64,000 bases of DNA from Candidatus Bipolaricaulis anaerobius (GTDB taxonomy: Bacteria > Bipolaricaulota > Bipolaricaulia > Bipolaricaulales > Bipolaricaulaceae), in NCBI RefSeq assembly GCF_900465355.1, contig NZ_LS483254.1, positions 496,001-560,000 on the forward strand, read 5' to 3'. Within the stretch, counting starts at the first letter, position 1; every line of letters starts with the position of its first letter. Under the pieces are notes generated by a model, which saw only the letters and a list, made by a program, of their open reading frames with translations, was not told the origin of the DNA and made no database searches. The position numbers and the translations under genes were made by a program. This document shows, piece by piece, positions 17,605-25,131 of the stretch.

Positions 17605-17610
17605 ATTCTA
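17605..17610 (-). promoter_or_regulatory. Possible -10 box of the thioredoxin-fold gene
   Basis: TAGAAT on the minus strand, with TGGACT 18 bases upstream. The leader would be about 17-20 bases and contains GGGGG before the start. Confidence 0.35.
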
Positions 17611-17694
17611 GGGTCCTGCTCTCCGTCAAGTCCAGCGGGAGGGATACGGGTCGTCTTGCTCGCCGCGGACGCTGGATCGGTGCCGGGAGCTTGG

Positions 17695-18327
17695 CTACGG
17701 GATTCCGAGGAAGGAGAGGATCCCGCGGAGGATCCCGTCCGCGATCTTCTCTTGGTAGGCAGGGTCGAGGAGCTTCGCCCGTTCACCGGGGCAGGAGAGG
17801 TACCCCACCTCCACAAGCGCGGTCGGGAGCGAGGCGTGGCGGAGGTAGAGGGTCTGGCGGTGGACGCCCCGGTCGGGCGCCCCGGTGGCCGCCGTTACGG
17901 CCCGTTGCACCTCCCGCGCCAGCCGCAGGCTCTCCCCTCCGGCGCCTGTATCCACCCACGTCTCGACGCCGCATACGATGGGGTCGCGGTAGTAGTTGGC
18001 GTGGATGGAGAGGTAGAGGCTCGCGCCGACGGCCGCGGCGAGTTCGAGCCTTTCGAGGAGGGTCGGGTAGGCATCGGAGGAACGGGTGAGGATCACCCGC
18101 AGGCCCGAGCTTGAGGCAGCCCTCTCTTGGACGCGGAGGGCGATCGCCAGGTTCACATCTTTCTCCTGAACTTCGGCGACGACCGCTCCCGGGTCGTGGC
18201 CGCCGTGCCCGGGGTCGACCACGACCACCACCGCCGTCGGGGGGGGCTGCGACAGGCTTGCCACGATCCCCACCGTGAGCACGACGACGAAGCTGAACAG
18301 GAGGAGGACGATGGCCGACTTGGGCAC
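17695..18327 (-). CDS. N-acetylmuramoyl-L-alanine amidase (Amidase_3)
   Basis: Peptidoglycan hydrolase of 210 residues: an N-terminal membrane anchor or uncleaved signal (residues 4-24) and one Amidase_3 catalytic domain. Zinc ligands and catalytic residues are present: H41 (DPGHGGHD), E55 (QEKDVNL), H109 (LSIHANYY) and E173 (ALVEVGYLS). It would cut the amide between MurNAc and L-Ala in the periplasm during cell separation or wall turnover. No AMIN domain is present. GTG at 18327 is selected because a TATCCT box ends 6 bases upstream and the membrane segment begins right after. Confidence 0.85.
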   Translation of the reverse strand: MPKSAIVLLLFSFVVVLTVGIVASLSQPPPTAVVVVVDPGHGGHDPGAVVAEVQEKDVNLAIALRVQERAASSSGLRVILTRSSDAYPTLLERLELAAAVGASLYLSIHANYYRDPIVCGVETWVDTGAGGESLRLAREVQRAVTAATGAPDRGVHRQTLYLRHASLPTALVEVGYLSCPGERAKLLDPAYQEKIADGILRGILSFLGIP

Positions 18328-18400
18328 GGGGGGAGGATACGGGGGAGGGACGTGGTGGGGCGGGGCGGATGTCCCTTGCGGAGGTTCCCTTCTGCAACCC

Positions 18401-18429
18401 TTGACAGAGCGCCCCTTCCGGGGTAGGTT
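18401..18429 (+). promoter_or_regulatory. Predicted strong promoter for feoAB
   Basis: A perfect TTGACA (18401-18406), 17-base spacer and TAGGTT (18424-18429). RNA would start near 18436, that is at or inside the first feoA codons, so translation may begin at TTG 18436 or ATG 18442 rather than ATG 18433. Confidence 0.6.
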
Positions 18430-18432
18430 TCC

Positions 18433-18708
18433 ATGTTGAAAATGAGTTTCGATTTCCCAGTGCCCCTGTCCTCCCTTCCCCCCGGGGGAGTGGGGAGGGT
18501 GGTGGCGGTCCATGGCGGTCGGGGTCCCTCCCTCCGCCTGCGGCGGTTGGGGGTGCGGCCGGGGGCCCTCGTCCGCGTCGCGACCGTGGGGGGATGGGGG
18601 GGCCCGGTCCTCGTGGAGGTGGATGGCTGTCAGGTCGCCCTCGGCCGCGGCCTCGCCCGGCACATCCTCGTCGAGCCCTGCGGCCCCTCACCGCGCGATG
18701 GCCACTGA
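18433..18708 (+). CDS. feoA: Ferrous iron transport protein A
   Basis: A small SH3-like cytoplasmic partner of FeoB, up to 91 residues. PLSSLPPGGVGRVVAV and LRRLGVRPGALVRV are the usual FeoA strands, and VALGRGLARHILV is the C-terminal strand. It overlaps feoB by 11 bases, so the two are co-translated. The promoter just upstream would start RNA around 18436, which makes M4 (18442) a plausible true start. No Fur-type palindrome is evident in the promoter region, which is GC-rich. Confidence 0.88.
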   Translation: MLKMSFDFPVPLSSLPPGGVGRVVAVHGGRGPSLRLRRLGVRPGALVRVATVGGWGGPVLVEVDGCQVALGRGLARHILVEPCGPSPRDGH

Positions 18709-20602
18709 CCGCTGGGGCGCAGGAAAGGAAGGGCGCAACCCTCAGCGGGTCGCCCTCGTTGGGCAGCCCAACGCCGGGAAGTCCACCCTGTTCAACGCCA
18801 TCGTCGGGTACCGCGCGGTGGCATCGAACTTCCCCGGGACGACGGTGGAGGCCCTGCGCGGGCGGGCGAACATCGGCGGGCGCCGCGGGGAGGTCGTGGA
18901 CCTCCCCGGCACGTATTCCCTCCTCGGGGGCGACCTCGCGGAGCGGGTGACGCGGGAGTTCCTCCTCTCCGGGGACGTGGATGCGGTCATCCAGGTCGCT
19001 GATGCCTCCCTCCTCGGTCGGTCGCTTGCGCTGACCCTCGAGCTCGCCGAGCTCGGGATCCCGATGGTCCTCTGCCTGAACATGATGGACGAGGCGGAAC
19101 ACAAGGGGATCTCGATTGACGTGGACGCGCTCGCGGATCTCCTTGGGATCCCGGTCGTAGCGGCGGTGGCGAGCCGTGGGCAGGGGCTGAGCGAGCTCCT
19201 CGCGTCCCTCCCCGCCGCCAAACCGGCGCGACGTCCTCCCTACGCGGCCGATGTCGAGCGGGCCCTGGCCCGAATCGTGGCGACGCTCAAGGGGGATCCC
19301 GGCGCTCCGATCCACCGTGCCGCCCAGCTCCTCGGGGGGGAGGGCGGACAGGCCGCGCTCGATCCTCAGACAGCGCGCGCGGTGGAGGAGGCTCGGGCCG
19401 AGCTTTCCCAGGGGCGGGGCGAGGATCCGGGGGTGATCCTCGCCGATGAGCGCCACGCCCAGGCGATGCGCCTGTTCGAGGCCGTGGCCCGGGTTGGCCG
19501 GCCCCAAGTCGGGTGGAGGGAGAGGCTCGACGACGTCCTCATGCACCCCGTGGCTGGCTACCCCTTCCTCGTCCTCATCCTCCTCGGCCTGTTCGCCCTC
19601 GTGTTTTGGGCGGGGGGGACGGTGGAGGGGATCCTCTCCCCATGGCTGGACGGGCTCTCGGGGCGGATTGCGGCCGCGCTGGGCACGGGCCCGCTGGCGG
19701 CCCTCCTCGGCGGGGCGTGGGATGGCCTCGGGGCAGGGATCGCAATCGTCCTCCCCTACCTCGTCCCGTTCCTGCTCCTTCTCGCGTTCCTCGAGGACGT
19801 GGGGTACATGCCGCGGGTGGGGTTCCTCCTCGATGGCCTGATGCACAAGGTCGGCCTCCACGGAAAAAGCGTGATCCCGTTCCTCCTCGGCTACGGGTGC
19901 ACGGTTCCCGCCGTGCTCGCCACGCGCATCCTCGATGACGAGCGGGATCGGCTTGTCACGGCCGCGTTGGCGGTGATGATCCCCTGCGCCGGGCGGACGA
20001 TCGTCATCATGGGCCTCGTCGGGAGGTACGTGGGGCCCGGGGTAGCGCTCCTCCTCTACGTGGGCAACGTGGCCGTGGTCGCGCTGGCGGGGTGGGTCCT
20101 CACAAGGCTTCTCCCCGGGGAGGGACCGGGGCTGATCCTGGAGATCCCCCCCTACCGCCGCCCGCGGGCGAAGAACCTCCTCGGGAAGACGTGGCTCCGG
20201 CTGAAGGGGTTCATCGCGCTGGCGTGGCCCCTCCTCGCCGTGTCGAGCGGCCTCCTCGCCCTGGCCGAGGCGTTGGGGTGGGCACGAGGTCTCAACGCGT
20301 CCGTGCGGTTCCTTACCTGGCCGCTCGGGCTCCCCTCCGAGGCCGGGGTCCCGCTCGTCCTCGGCATCCTGCGGAAGGAACTCTCCCTGGTGATGCTCGA
20401 CCGGGCGCTCGTGGGTGGGGTGGCGGCCCTGACCCACGCCCAGATGATCGTGTTCACTGTGTTCGTCCTGTTCTACGTTCCCTGCCTGGCTACCGTCGGG
20501 GCATTGGGCAAGGAGCTCGGCTGGCGGCGGACGGGGCTCGTCGTCCTCGGGACGACGGCGGTCGGGCTCCTCCTCGGGGCCTTCGTCCGGCTCCTCGTCT
20601 AG
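18698..20602 (+). CDS. feoB: Ferrous iron transport protein B
   Basis: Inner-membrane Fe2+ transporter of 634 residues. The N-terminal G-protein domain has G1 GQPNAGKS at 22-29, the G2 threonines at 48-49, G3 DLPG at 68-71 and G4 NMMD at 128-131. The C-terminal half has two Gate-type membrane blocks, including LGYGCTVPAVLATR and MIPCAGRTIVIMGL with the conserved cysteines. It is shorter than E. coli FeoB (773), with a short G-domain insert. The start at 18698 overlaps feoA and is followed by the G1 motif at normal distance. It converges on yggS and shares a CTAG stop overlap. Confidence 0.96.
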   Translation: MATDRWGAGKEGRNPQRVALVGQPNAGKSTLFNAIVGYRAVASNFPGTTVEALRGRANIGGRRGEVVDLPGTYSLLGGDLAERVTREFLLSGDVDAVIQVADASLLGRSLALTLELAELGIPMVLCLNMMDEAEHKGISIDVDALADLLGIPVVAAVASRGQGLSELLASLPAAKPARRPPYAADVERALARIVATLKGDPGAPIHRAAQLLGGEGGQAALDPQTARAVEEARAELSQGRGEDPGVILADERHAQAMRLFEAVARVGRPQVGWRERLDDVLMHPVAGYPFLVLILLGLFALVFWAGGTVEGILSPWLDGLSGRIAAALGTGPLAALLGGAWDGLGAGIAIVLPYLVPFLLLLAFLEDVGYMPRVGFLLDGLMHKVGLHGKSVIPFLLGYGCTVPAVLATRILDDERDRLVTAALAVMIPCAGRTIVIMGLVGRYVGPGVALLLYVGNVAVVALAGWVLTRLLPGEGPGLILEIPPYRRPRAKNLLGKTWLRLKGFIALAWPLLAVSSGLLALAEALGWARGLNASVRFLTWPLGLPSEAGVPLVLGILRKELSLVMLDRALVGGVAALTHAQMIVFTVFVLFYVPCLATVGALGKELGWRRTGLVVLGTTAVGLLLGAFVRLLV

Positions 20603-21264
20603 CCAGGGGAGCGGGGGCCGAAGAGGAGGGTGCCGAGGCGGATCATCGTCGCCCCTTCCTCGACGGCTACCTCCCAGTCCGCGCTCATCCCCATGGACAG
20701 GGTATCGAGGGCAAAGCCTTCGTCCCGTAGCGCCGCGAAGAGCTTCCGCATCGCCCGGAAGTGGGGCCGCGCGTCCTCCGGCCTCTCCCCGGCGGGGGGG
20801 ATGGCCATCAGGCCCCGCAGGTGGAGCGAGGGGAGGGCGCGAACCTCCCGGGCGAGGGTGGGGATCTCCTCGGGGGGAACTCCCCCCTTGTGGGGCTCGC
20901 GGCCGATGTTGACCTGGAGGAGGACGGGAAGCTCCTTCCCGTGGGCGGCGCAGGATGCGGAAAGCCGCCGGGCGAGCTCGGCGGAGTGGATCGTCTGTAC
21001 CCAATCGAACACCCGCGTTGCCCGGTTCACCTTGTTCGTCTGGAGGCGGCCGATCATGTGCCACGTCGCCGGCTCGAGGACAGCCCCCTTCTTCCGTTCC
21101 GCGTCCTGGACGTAGTTCTCCCCGATGTGGCCGATCCCCGCCGCGATCGCCTGTCGGACCTCGTCCGGCGTCCACCCCTTCGTCGCCGCGACGACCGTCA
21201 CCCCGGACGGAACCCGCCGCAGGACCTCTCGGCAACGCTGAGCGATCGCTTCCGATGGTGACAT
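20599..21264 (-). CDS. yggS: Pyridoxal-phosphate homeostasis protein (YggS/PLPBP family)
   Basis: A 221-residue TIM-barrel PLP-binding protein without enzymatic activity that buffers vitamin B6 pools. K29 in VVAATKGWTPDEVRQAIAAG is the PLP Schiff-base lysine. GIGHIGENYVQDA, WHMIGRLQTNK and LSMGMSADWEVAVEEGATMI are family signatures. ATG at 21264 lies 8 bases after a TATCCT box and fits the family N-terminus. It is divergent from amrS. The stop shares CTAG with feoB. Confidence 0.94.
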   Translation of the reverse strand: MSPSEAIAQRCREVLRRVPSGVTVVAATKGWTPDEVRQAIAAGIGHIGENYVQDAERKKGAVLEPATWHMIGRLQTNKVNRATRVFDWVQTIHSAELARRLSASCAAHGKELPVLLQVNIGREPHKGGVPPEEIPTLAREVRALPSLHLRGLMAIPPAGERPEDARPHFRAMRKLFAALRDEGFALDTLSMGMSADWEVAVEEGATMIRLGTLLFGPRSPG

Positions 21265-21296
21265 CGCCAGCGAGGATATCCGGGGATAGGAGTGTC

Positions 21297-21326
21297 TTGC
21301 CAGGCCCGGACGTGCCGACGTACGAT
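21297..21326 (+). promoter_or_regulatory. Predicted leaderless promoter for amrS
   Basis: TTGCCA (21297-21302), 18-base spacer, TACGAT (21321-21326), then 8 bases to the ATG at 21335, with no ribosome-binding site. Confidence 0.55.
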
Positions 21327-21334
21327 ATCCCGCC

Positions 21335-22345
21335 ATGCGCGAGGCGATGCTATGGGAAGGGGCCGGGGAGGGGCGGGTGCGGTGCGCGCTCTGCGCCCAC
21401 CGGTGCCTCATCCCTCCCGGGGGGCGCGGCGTGTGCTCTGTCCGCGAGAACCGGAACGGGACGCTCCACACCCTCGTCTACGGCCGCCTCGTGTCCCAGA
21501 CCCTCGACCCGATCGAGAAGAAACCCCTCTACCACTTCCTCCCTGGCTCGCCGGCCCTCTCCATCGCCGCGATGGGGTGCAACTTCCGGTGCGACTTCTG
21601 CCAGAACCACGTCATCTCCCAGTACCCGCGGGAGCACCGGGGAGGGATCCTCGGGGAACCTGTCTCGCCCGAGGACGTGGTGCGGGCCGCTCGGGACACC
21701 CACGCCCCGATCATTGCCTACACCTACACCGAGCCGGCGGTGTTCTTCGAGATGTGCTACGACACGGGGAAGATCGCCCATGGGCAGGGGATCCGGAACG
21801 CCTTCGTCACCAATGGCTACCTGACCGAGGAGGCCCTTGCCGAGGCCCAGGGCTGGCTCCACGCTGCTAATGTGGATCTCAAGGCGTTCTCGGACGACTT
21901 CTACCGCCGGTACTGCGGCGCCTCCCTCCAGCCCGTGCTCGATACGATCCGGCGGATGGTGGCCCAGGGGATCTGGGTCGAGGTGACGACGCTCGTCATC
22001 CCGGGACGGAACGACGCGGACGAGGAGCTGGGATGGATCGCGCAGTTCCTCGCCGGGGTCTCCCCCGATATTCCGTGGCACGTGTCGCGGTTCGTCCCCT
22101 CCTATCGGGCCCAGGACCTCCCGCCGACCCCGCTGGAGACCCTCCGCCGGGCGCGGGACATCGGGCGCGAGGCGGGCCTACGGTTCGTGTACCTGGGGAA
22201 CTTCCCCGGCGAGGGGGAGGACACGACCTGCCCCTCCTGCGGCCGGCTCGTCATCCGGCGCTACGGGTTCCAGATCGTCAGGAACGCGCTCCTCGAGGGC
22301 CATTGTCCGCACTGTGGTGAGGCGATCCCCGGCGTCTGGAGCTAG
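21335..22345 (+). CDS. amrS: AmmeMemoRadiSam-system radical SAM protein
   Basis: A radical SAM enzyme of 336 residues resembling pyruvate formate-lyase activating enzymes. The cluster-binding CxxxCxxC is C82-C86-C89 (GCNFRCDFCQN). An N-terminal cysteine set (C17, C20, C24, C34) and two C-terminal CxxC pairs (CPSC, CPHC) may hold further metal sites. AYTYTEPAVFFE and VTNGYLTEEAL are typical. In many genomes it is next to AmmeMemoRadiSam proteins A and B; neither is here. Substrate is unsettled for the family. Its stop shares CTAG with tsaE. Confidence 0.85.
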   Translation: MREAMLWEGAGEGRVRCALCAHRCLIPPGGRGVCSVRENRNGTLHTLVYGRLVSQTLDPIEKKPLYHFLPGSPALSIAAMGCNFRCDFCQNHVISQYPREHRGGILGEPVSPEDVVRAARDTHAPIIAYTYTEPAVFFEMCYDTGKIAHGQGIRNAFVTNGYLTEEALAEAQGWLHAANVDLKAFSDDFYRRYCGASLQPVLDTIRRMVAQGIWVEVTTLVIPGRNDADEELGWIAQFLAGVSPDIPWHVSRFVPSYRAQDLPPTPLETLRRARDIGREAGLRFVYLGNFPGEGEDTTCPSCGRLVIRRYGFQIVRNALLEGHCPHCGEAIPGVWS

Positions 22346-22761
22346 CGGCGGAGGGTGATCCGGCGGCGGTCGTCGCCCGCGTGTTCGAGCGTGACCCACA
22401 CAGCCTGGGGCGGGATGAGGTCCGCGATCCGGTCCGCCCACTCCACGGCCGTCACCCCGGCGGACGGGGGGAGGAGCTCCTCGAGCCCGACCTCGGCGAG
22501 CTCGCGGGGGGAGGTGATCCGGTAGGCATCGAGGTGGTGAAACGGGATCCTCCCCTCGTAGCTGCGGGCGAGGAGGAAGCTCGGCGAGAGGATGGCCTCC
22601 TTCACGAACAGCCCGCGGGCAAGGCCTCTTACGAACGTCGTCTTCCCCGCCCCGAGCTCCCCGACGAGGGCCACCACATCCCCATCCGTGAGGAGGGAGG
22701 CGAGCCCGAACCCCACCTCCTCCGTCTCCTCCGGGCCGTGGGTGCTGACGATCCGCTCCAT
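22342..22761 (-). CDS. tsaE: tRNA t6A37 biosynthesis ATPase
   Basis: A P-loop ATPase of 139 residues that drives turnover of the TsaBD(E) complex making threonylcarbamoyl-adenosine 37 in tRNAs reading ANN codons. The Walker A motif GELGAGKT is at 34-41. SPSF, FHHLDAYRI and TAVEWADRI are standard TsaE motifs. Its GTG/ATG region directly abuts the pheT stop (zero gap), so it is expressed with pheT. Length is normal for the family. Confidence 0.94.
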   Translation of the reverse strand: MERIVSTHGPEETEEVGFGLASLLTDGDVVALVGELGAGKTTFVRGLARGLFVKEAILSPSFLLARSYEGRIPFHHLDAYRITSPRELAEVGLEELLPPSAGVTAVEWADRIADLIPPQAVWVTLEHAGDDRRRITLRR

Positions 22762-25116
22762 CTAGGTCCGGATGCGAGCCCCGAGCGGCTGGAGGCGGGC
22801 GAGGATCCGCCCCACCGCCGCCTCGACCTCGTCCGAGGCCAGGGTCCGCTCCGGGTCGCGGAACGTGACCTCGTAGGTCAGGCTGAGGTGGCCGGCGGGG
22901 ACGCCCTCCCCGCAGTAGAGGTCGTACAGGAACGCGCTCTCGACGAGCGGCTCGGCGAGGAGCTCTCCCCGGACGATCCCTTCGGGGATGTCCTGGGGCA
23001 CGAGGAGGGACAGGTCGCGCTTCGAGGCCGGCGAACGGGGGAGGGGGTGGTGTTCGGGAGGGCGGGCCGCCATGCGGAGGGGAGGAAGGGCCAGCTCCAG
23101 CGCCAACACCCGCCGCTCGCCGGGGAGGGCGGCCCTCAGGGCGGGGGAGAGCTCGCCGAGCCATCCGATCAGCGTCCGCGGCCCGCGGCCCTCACGGGGC
23201 GCGAGGTAGATCCCGGCCCGGCGGTAGGGGTGGAGCCGGACGTCCTCGATCTCCCCGAGGGCGGCGTTCTCGATGCGCAGGGCGGTGAGGAGGGCGTCGA
23301 GGAGCCCCTTCAGGTCCGCCGGGGAGTGCTCCCGCTTCCCAGAGAGGGGGAGGGGGGAACGGCCGGCGAGGGCGATCCCCACGCGGTCCTCCTCCGTCAC
23401 CGCCCCATCGCGGCGCAGGAACACGCGGCCGACCTCGAACACGGCCACGCCCGGCGCCTGGGCTTCGAGGTTCCCCCGCACGACCGCGAGGAGCCCGGGG
23501 AGGAGGCTCGGCCTCAGCCCATCCCCGCCCTGGGCGAGCGGGTTCCGCAGCCTCACCTCGGCCTCCTCCGCGGGGAGGAACCCCGGGGTGTAGGCCTCGA
23601 CGAGGCCCAGCGCGGCGAGGATCCCCCGCACCCGGTCCGCGAACGCTTCCCGGGGGTCCTTCCTCCCGATCCGGGGCTCGGTTCGCGGGGCGAGGGCCGG
23701 GATCCGGTCATAGCCGTACAGGCGGGCGACCTCCTCGACGAGGTCGATCTCCCGCCCGAGATCCTGCCGGAACGGGGGGATCCGCGCATCCCAGGCATCC
23801 CCGCGATCCTGGACGGTGAGCCCGAGGCGGGTCAGGCCCTCCGCGACCTCGGACGGGGGCACCTCGACCCCGAGGAGCTCCGCCACGCGTCGCTTGCGGA
23901 GGGAGACGAGGCCCGCCCGTGCGGGAGCGGGGTAGGCGTCCACCGCTCCGCGGGCGATCGCGACCTCTGCCTGCTGGGAGAGGAGGGCGCAGTAGCGGCG
24001 GGACGCGAGGTCCGCCATCTCGGGGGACAGGCCCCGCTCGAAGCGCAGGCTTGCCTCGGTGCGGGCGCCCACCGCCCGCGCCGAGCGCCGCACCCGGGCC
24101 GGGGCAAACGCGGCCGCCTCGAGGAGGACCTCGCGGGTGCCCGCGCTGACCTCGCTCTCCGCCCCCCCCATCACACCGGCCACGGCCACCGGCCGCACCG
24201 CGTCTGCGATCACAAGCACCTCTGGGGAGAGGTCCCGCTCTACCCCATCCAGGGTCCTGATCCTCTCCCCCCGCCTTGCCCGACGGACGACGATCCGCCC
24301 CTCGGCGAGCTTCCCCTGATCGAACGCGTGGAGGGGGTGCCCCAGTTCGAGGAGCACGTAGTTCGTGACGTCCACCGCCAGCGCGAGCGGCCGCATCCCG
24401 CTCTTGAGGAGCCGTGCCTGGATCGGAACCGGCGATGGGCGATCGGCGATCCCCCGGATGATGCGGGCCACGTAGCGGGGGCAGTCAGTAGGATCCTCGA
24501 TCTGGACATCGGTCAGGCTGGCGGCGGTGGGGGGAACTTCGGGGAACGAGAGATCTGGATCGCGCACCGTGGTCCGGTACAGGGCGGAGATCTCGCGGGC
24601 GATCCCCACGATCCCGAGGAGGTCCGGCCGGTTGGACGTGATCTTGAGGGAGAACACGGTGTCCGGGAACCCAACCAACAGCGCGAGGTCCGCCCCCAGC
24701 GGGAGGTCCGGGGGGAGATCCCAGATCCCGGCCGATTTCCCCTCCAGCCCGAGTTCCTTCTGGGAGAGGAGCATCCCCTCGCTCTTCACGCCCCGGATCG
24801 TGGCCACGGAGAGTTCCCCCCCCGGAAGGCGGGCACCGGGGAGAGCGAGAGGGAAGAGGCCTCCCGCCCGCGCGTTATCAGCGCCGCACACGACGGTCCG
24901 GTGGTCCGTCCCCGTTTCGACATGGCACAGGGAGAGGTTCCTTGCTTTCGGGTGGGGCTCGACCGCCACCACCCGGGCCACGACCACCCCCTCCGCGTCC
25001 AGGGACTCGATCCGCTCCACCTCGAGCCCGGCCACGGTCAGCCGCTCGGCGAGCGCCTCCCGCGGGACCTCGGGAAGGTCCACGTACTCGGAAACCCAGT
25101 TCAGGGATGCCCGCAC
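22762..25116 (-). CDS. pheT: Phenylalanine-tRNA ligase beta subunit
   Basis: Non-catalytic large subunit of alpha2-beta2 PheRS, 784 residues. Domains in order: EMAP/OB tRNA-binding fold at about 40-150 (VVAVEPHPKARNLSLCHVET), B3/B4 editing domain with ELGHPLHAFD, B5 domain, catalytic-core-like fold (GLVEAYTPGF), and a C-terminal anticodon-binding FDX-ACB domain. The pheS gene is not next to it, although pheST are usually adjacent. GTG at 25116 follows GGAGGAGAG. It is the first recognisable gene of a pheT-tsaE pair downstream of the metallopeptidase. Confidence 0.95.
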   Translation of the reverse strand: MRASLNWVSEYVDLPEVPREALAERLTVAGLEVERIESLDAEGVVVARVVAVEPHPKARNLSLCHVETGTDHRTVVCGADNARAGGLFPLALPGARLPGGELSVATIRGVKSEGMLLSQKELGLEGKSAGIWDLPPDLPLGADLALLVGFPDTVFSLKITSNRPDLLGIVGIAREISALYRTTVRDPDLSFPEVPPTAASLTDVQIEDPTDCPRYVARIIRGIADRPSPVPIQARLLKSGMRPLALAVDVTNYVLLELGHPLHAFDQGKLAEGRIVVRRARRGERIRTLDGVERDLSPEVLVIADAVRPVAVAGVMGGAESEVSAGTREVLLEAAAFAPARVRRSARAVGARTEASLRFERGLSPEMADLASRRYCALLSQQAEVAIARGAVDAYPAPARAGLVSLRKRRVAELLGVEVPPSEVAEGLTRLGLTVQDRGDAWDARIPPFRQDLGREIDLVEEVARLYGYDRIPALAPRTEPRIGRKDPREAFADRVRGILAALGLVEAYTPGFLPAEEAEVRLRNPLAQGGDGLRPSLLPGLLAVVRGNLEAQAPGVAVFEVGRVFLRRDGAVTEEDRVGIALAGRSPLPLSGKREHSPADLKGLLDALLTALRIENAALGEIEDVRLHPYRRAGIYLAPREGRGPRTLIGWLGELSPALRAALPGERRVLALELALPPLRMAARPPEHHPLPRSPASKRDLSLLVPQDIPEGIVRGELLAEPLVESAFLYDLYCGEGVPAGHLSLTYEVTFRDPERTLASDEVEAAVGRILARLQPLGARIRT

Positions 25117-25131
25117 CTCTCCTCCTTCCCC

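Noticed and set aside
17783-21235. An 1150-codon open frame opposite feoA, feoB and part of yggS and the amidase
   Set aside because: Same shadow pattern; it has no motif and conflicts with several certain genes.
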